Source of the DNA: Myxococcales bacterium
Lineage (GTDB): Bacteria; Myxococcota; Polyangia; Fen-1088
Direction: 5' to 3'
Length of the DNA: 7,049 bases
NCBI GenBank assembly: GCA_003157315.1
Contig: PMJE01000204.1
Coordinates: 17,431-24,479, forward strand
Under the pieces are notes generated by a model. It was given only the letters and a program-made list of their open reading frames with translations, ran no database searches and was not told the origin of the DNA. Positions 6,564 to 7,049 of the stretch are shown piece by piece. The translations under genes were made by a program, and so were the position numbers. The stretch's first letter is position 1. Every line of letters begins with the position of its first letter.

Positions 6564-7049
6564 ATGCTCCGTCGGCCGCTGACCCGACTCGCCAACGTCC
6601 TGCGCGCGCACAGTGGCATCATACGATCGCTGGCGATTCTGGCGGTCGGGCTGATCGCCGTCGGTGCAGTCTTGCCCTTCCTCGATCGGTTTCAACCTCT
6701 CGGTACCTGGCTGGCCATTCCCCTGGGTGTCATCCTGGCGTGGCAGGTTGTCTTGAACCTAGCTTGGGCGGGAACGGGTCTGCTGGTCACGCGTCGGCTT
6801 CTGCCCGTCGGTCTGCCGCCCATCGAGCGGCTCTGCATAGGTGTCGCGGTGGGCGTGACCGGATTCGCGTTTGCACTGTACCTGCTGGGTGCCCTTCATC
6901 TCTTTCGACCCGCGTTCGCGGTGGGCCTGGTGATTGTCTTCCTGGCTACCGGACTTCCCAGCCTGCGACGGTGGTGGCATGAAAGCGCGACCGACACGTT
7001 CGCCGCGTTGCCCAAAGGTTGGCTGGGCACGGCGGTGGTGGTTTTCGGC
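6564..7049 (+). CDS. Multipass membrane protein, 3'-partial
   Basis: The frame is open from ATG 6564 to the right edge (162 codons, no stop). The upstream in-frame stop is the TGA of the preceding gene at 6543-6545, so this is the first possible ATG; it lies 18 bp after that stop, with a GGA at 6554-6556 as a modest Shine-Dalgarno. Hydrophobic segments are near residues 20-40, 48-73, 88-112 and 115-133, with a fifth starting at about 152. Basic residues at the N-terminus (MLRRPLTRL, LRAH) and RR pairs after spans 2 and 4 suggest a cytoplasmic N-terminus. Context next to a GT2 fusion fits an integral-membrane glycosyltransferase (GT39 or GT-C type), flippase or polymerase. The part in view has no motif that decides, and the catalytic region would lie beyond the edge. 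The +2-shifted frame over 6542-6982 is a shadow: it is rich in Arg, Cys and Ser and lacks hydrophobic spans. Confidence 0.8.
   Translation, partial: MLRRPLTRLANVLRAHSGIIRSLAILAVGLIAVGAVLPFLDRFQPLGTWLAIPLGVILAWQVVLNLAWAGTGLLVTRRLLPVGLPPIERLCIGVAVGVTGFAFALYLLGALHLFRPAFAVGLVIVFLATGLPSLRRWWHESATDTFAALPKGWLGTAVVVFG

Overview
The window looks like chromosomal DNA of a high-GC, complex-signalling bacterium, most likely a myxobacterium or related deltaproteobacterium (Myxococcota). The reasons are a Ser/Thr kinase of the HRDVSPQN type with a proline-rich linker, one membrane span and periplasmic PEGA-type modules, and a secreted-type protein with a Gly/Ser-rich repeat linker. No mobile element, CRISPR array, tRNA or rRNA is visible. 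The lineage is inferred from protein style only.

Left part (1-1404): the window opens inside a plus-strand gene for a probable exported protein or lipoprotein. Its Gly/Ser linker carries a 21-residue tandem repeat. It ends 10 bp from the stop of a convergent minus-strand gene for a small protein of unknown function. A 214-bp divergent gap (1405-1618) follows, in which no convincing promoter could be called.

Middle (1619-2261): a complete cytoplasmic cyclophilin-type peptidyl-prolyl isomerase, then a 169-bp gap holding a plausible sigma-70-like promoter and a clear Shine-Dalgarno for the next gene.

Right part (2262-7049): three closely packed plus-strand genes that probably form one operon. 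They are a transmembrane Ser/Thr kinase (934 aa, TTG start), a methyltransferase-glycosyltransferase fusion (489 aa) starting 9 bp after the kinase stop with its Shine-Dalgarno spanning that stop, and a multipass membrane protein starting 18 bp further on and running off the right edge. A reasonable inference is that the kinase senses or responds to the envelope and the downstream enzymes make or transfer a membrane-linked glycan. No substrate can be read from the sequence.

Nothing here is clearly a new system. The points most worth a second look are the repeated LRQT[VL][ML]GIG motif in the kinase linker, the kinase-fusion-membrane protein gene set, and the altered SAM-binding residue in the fusion.
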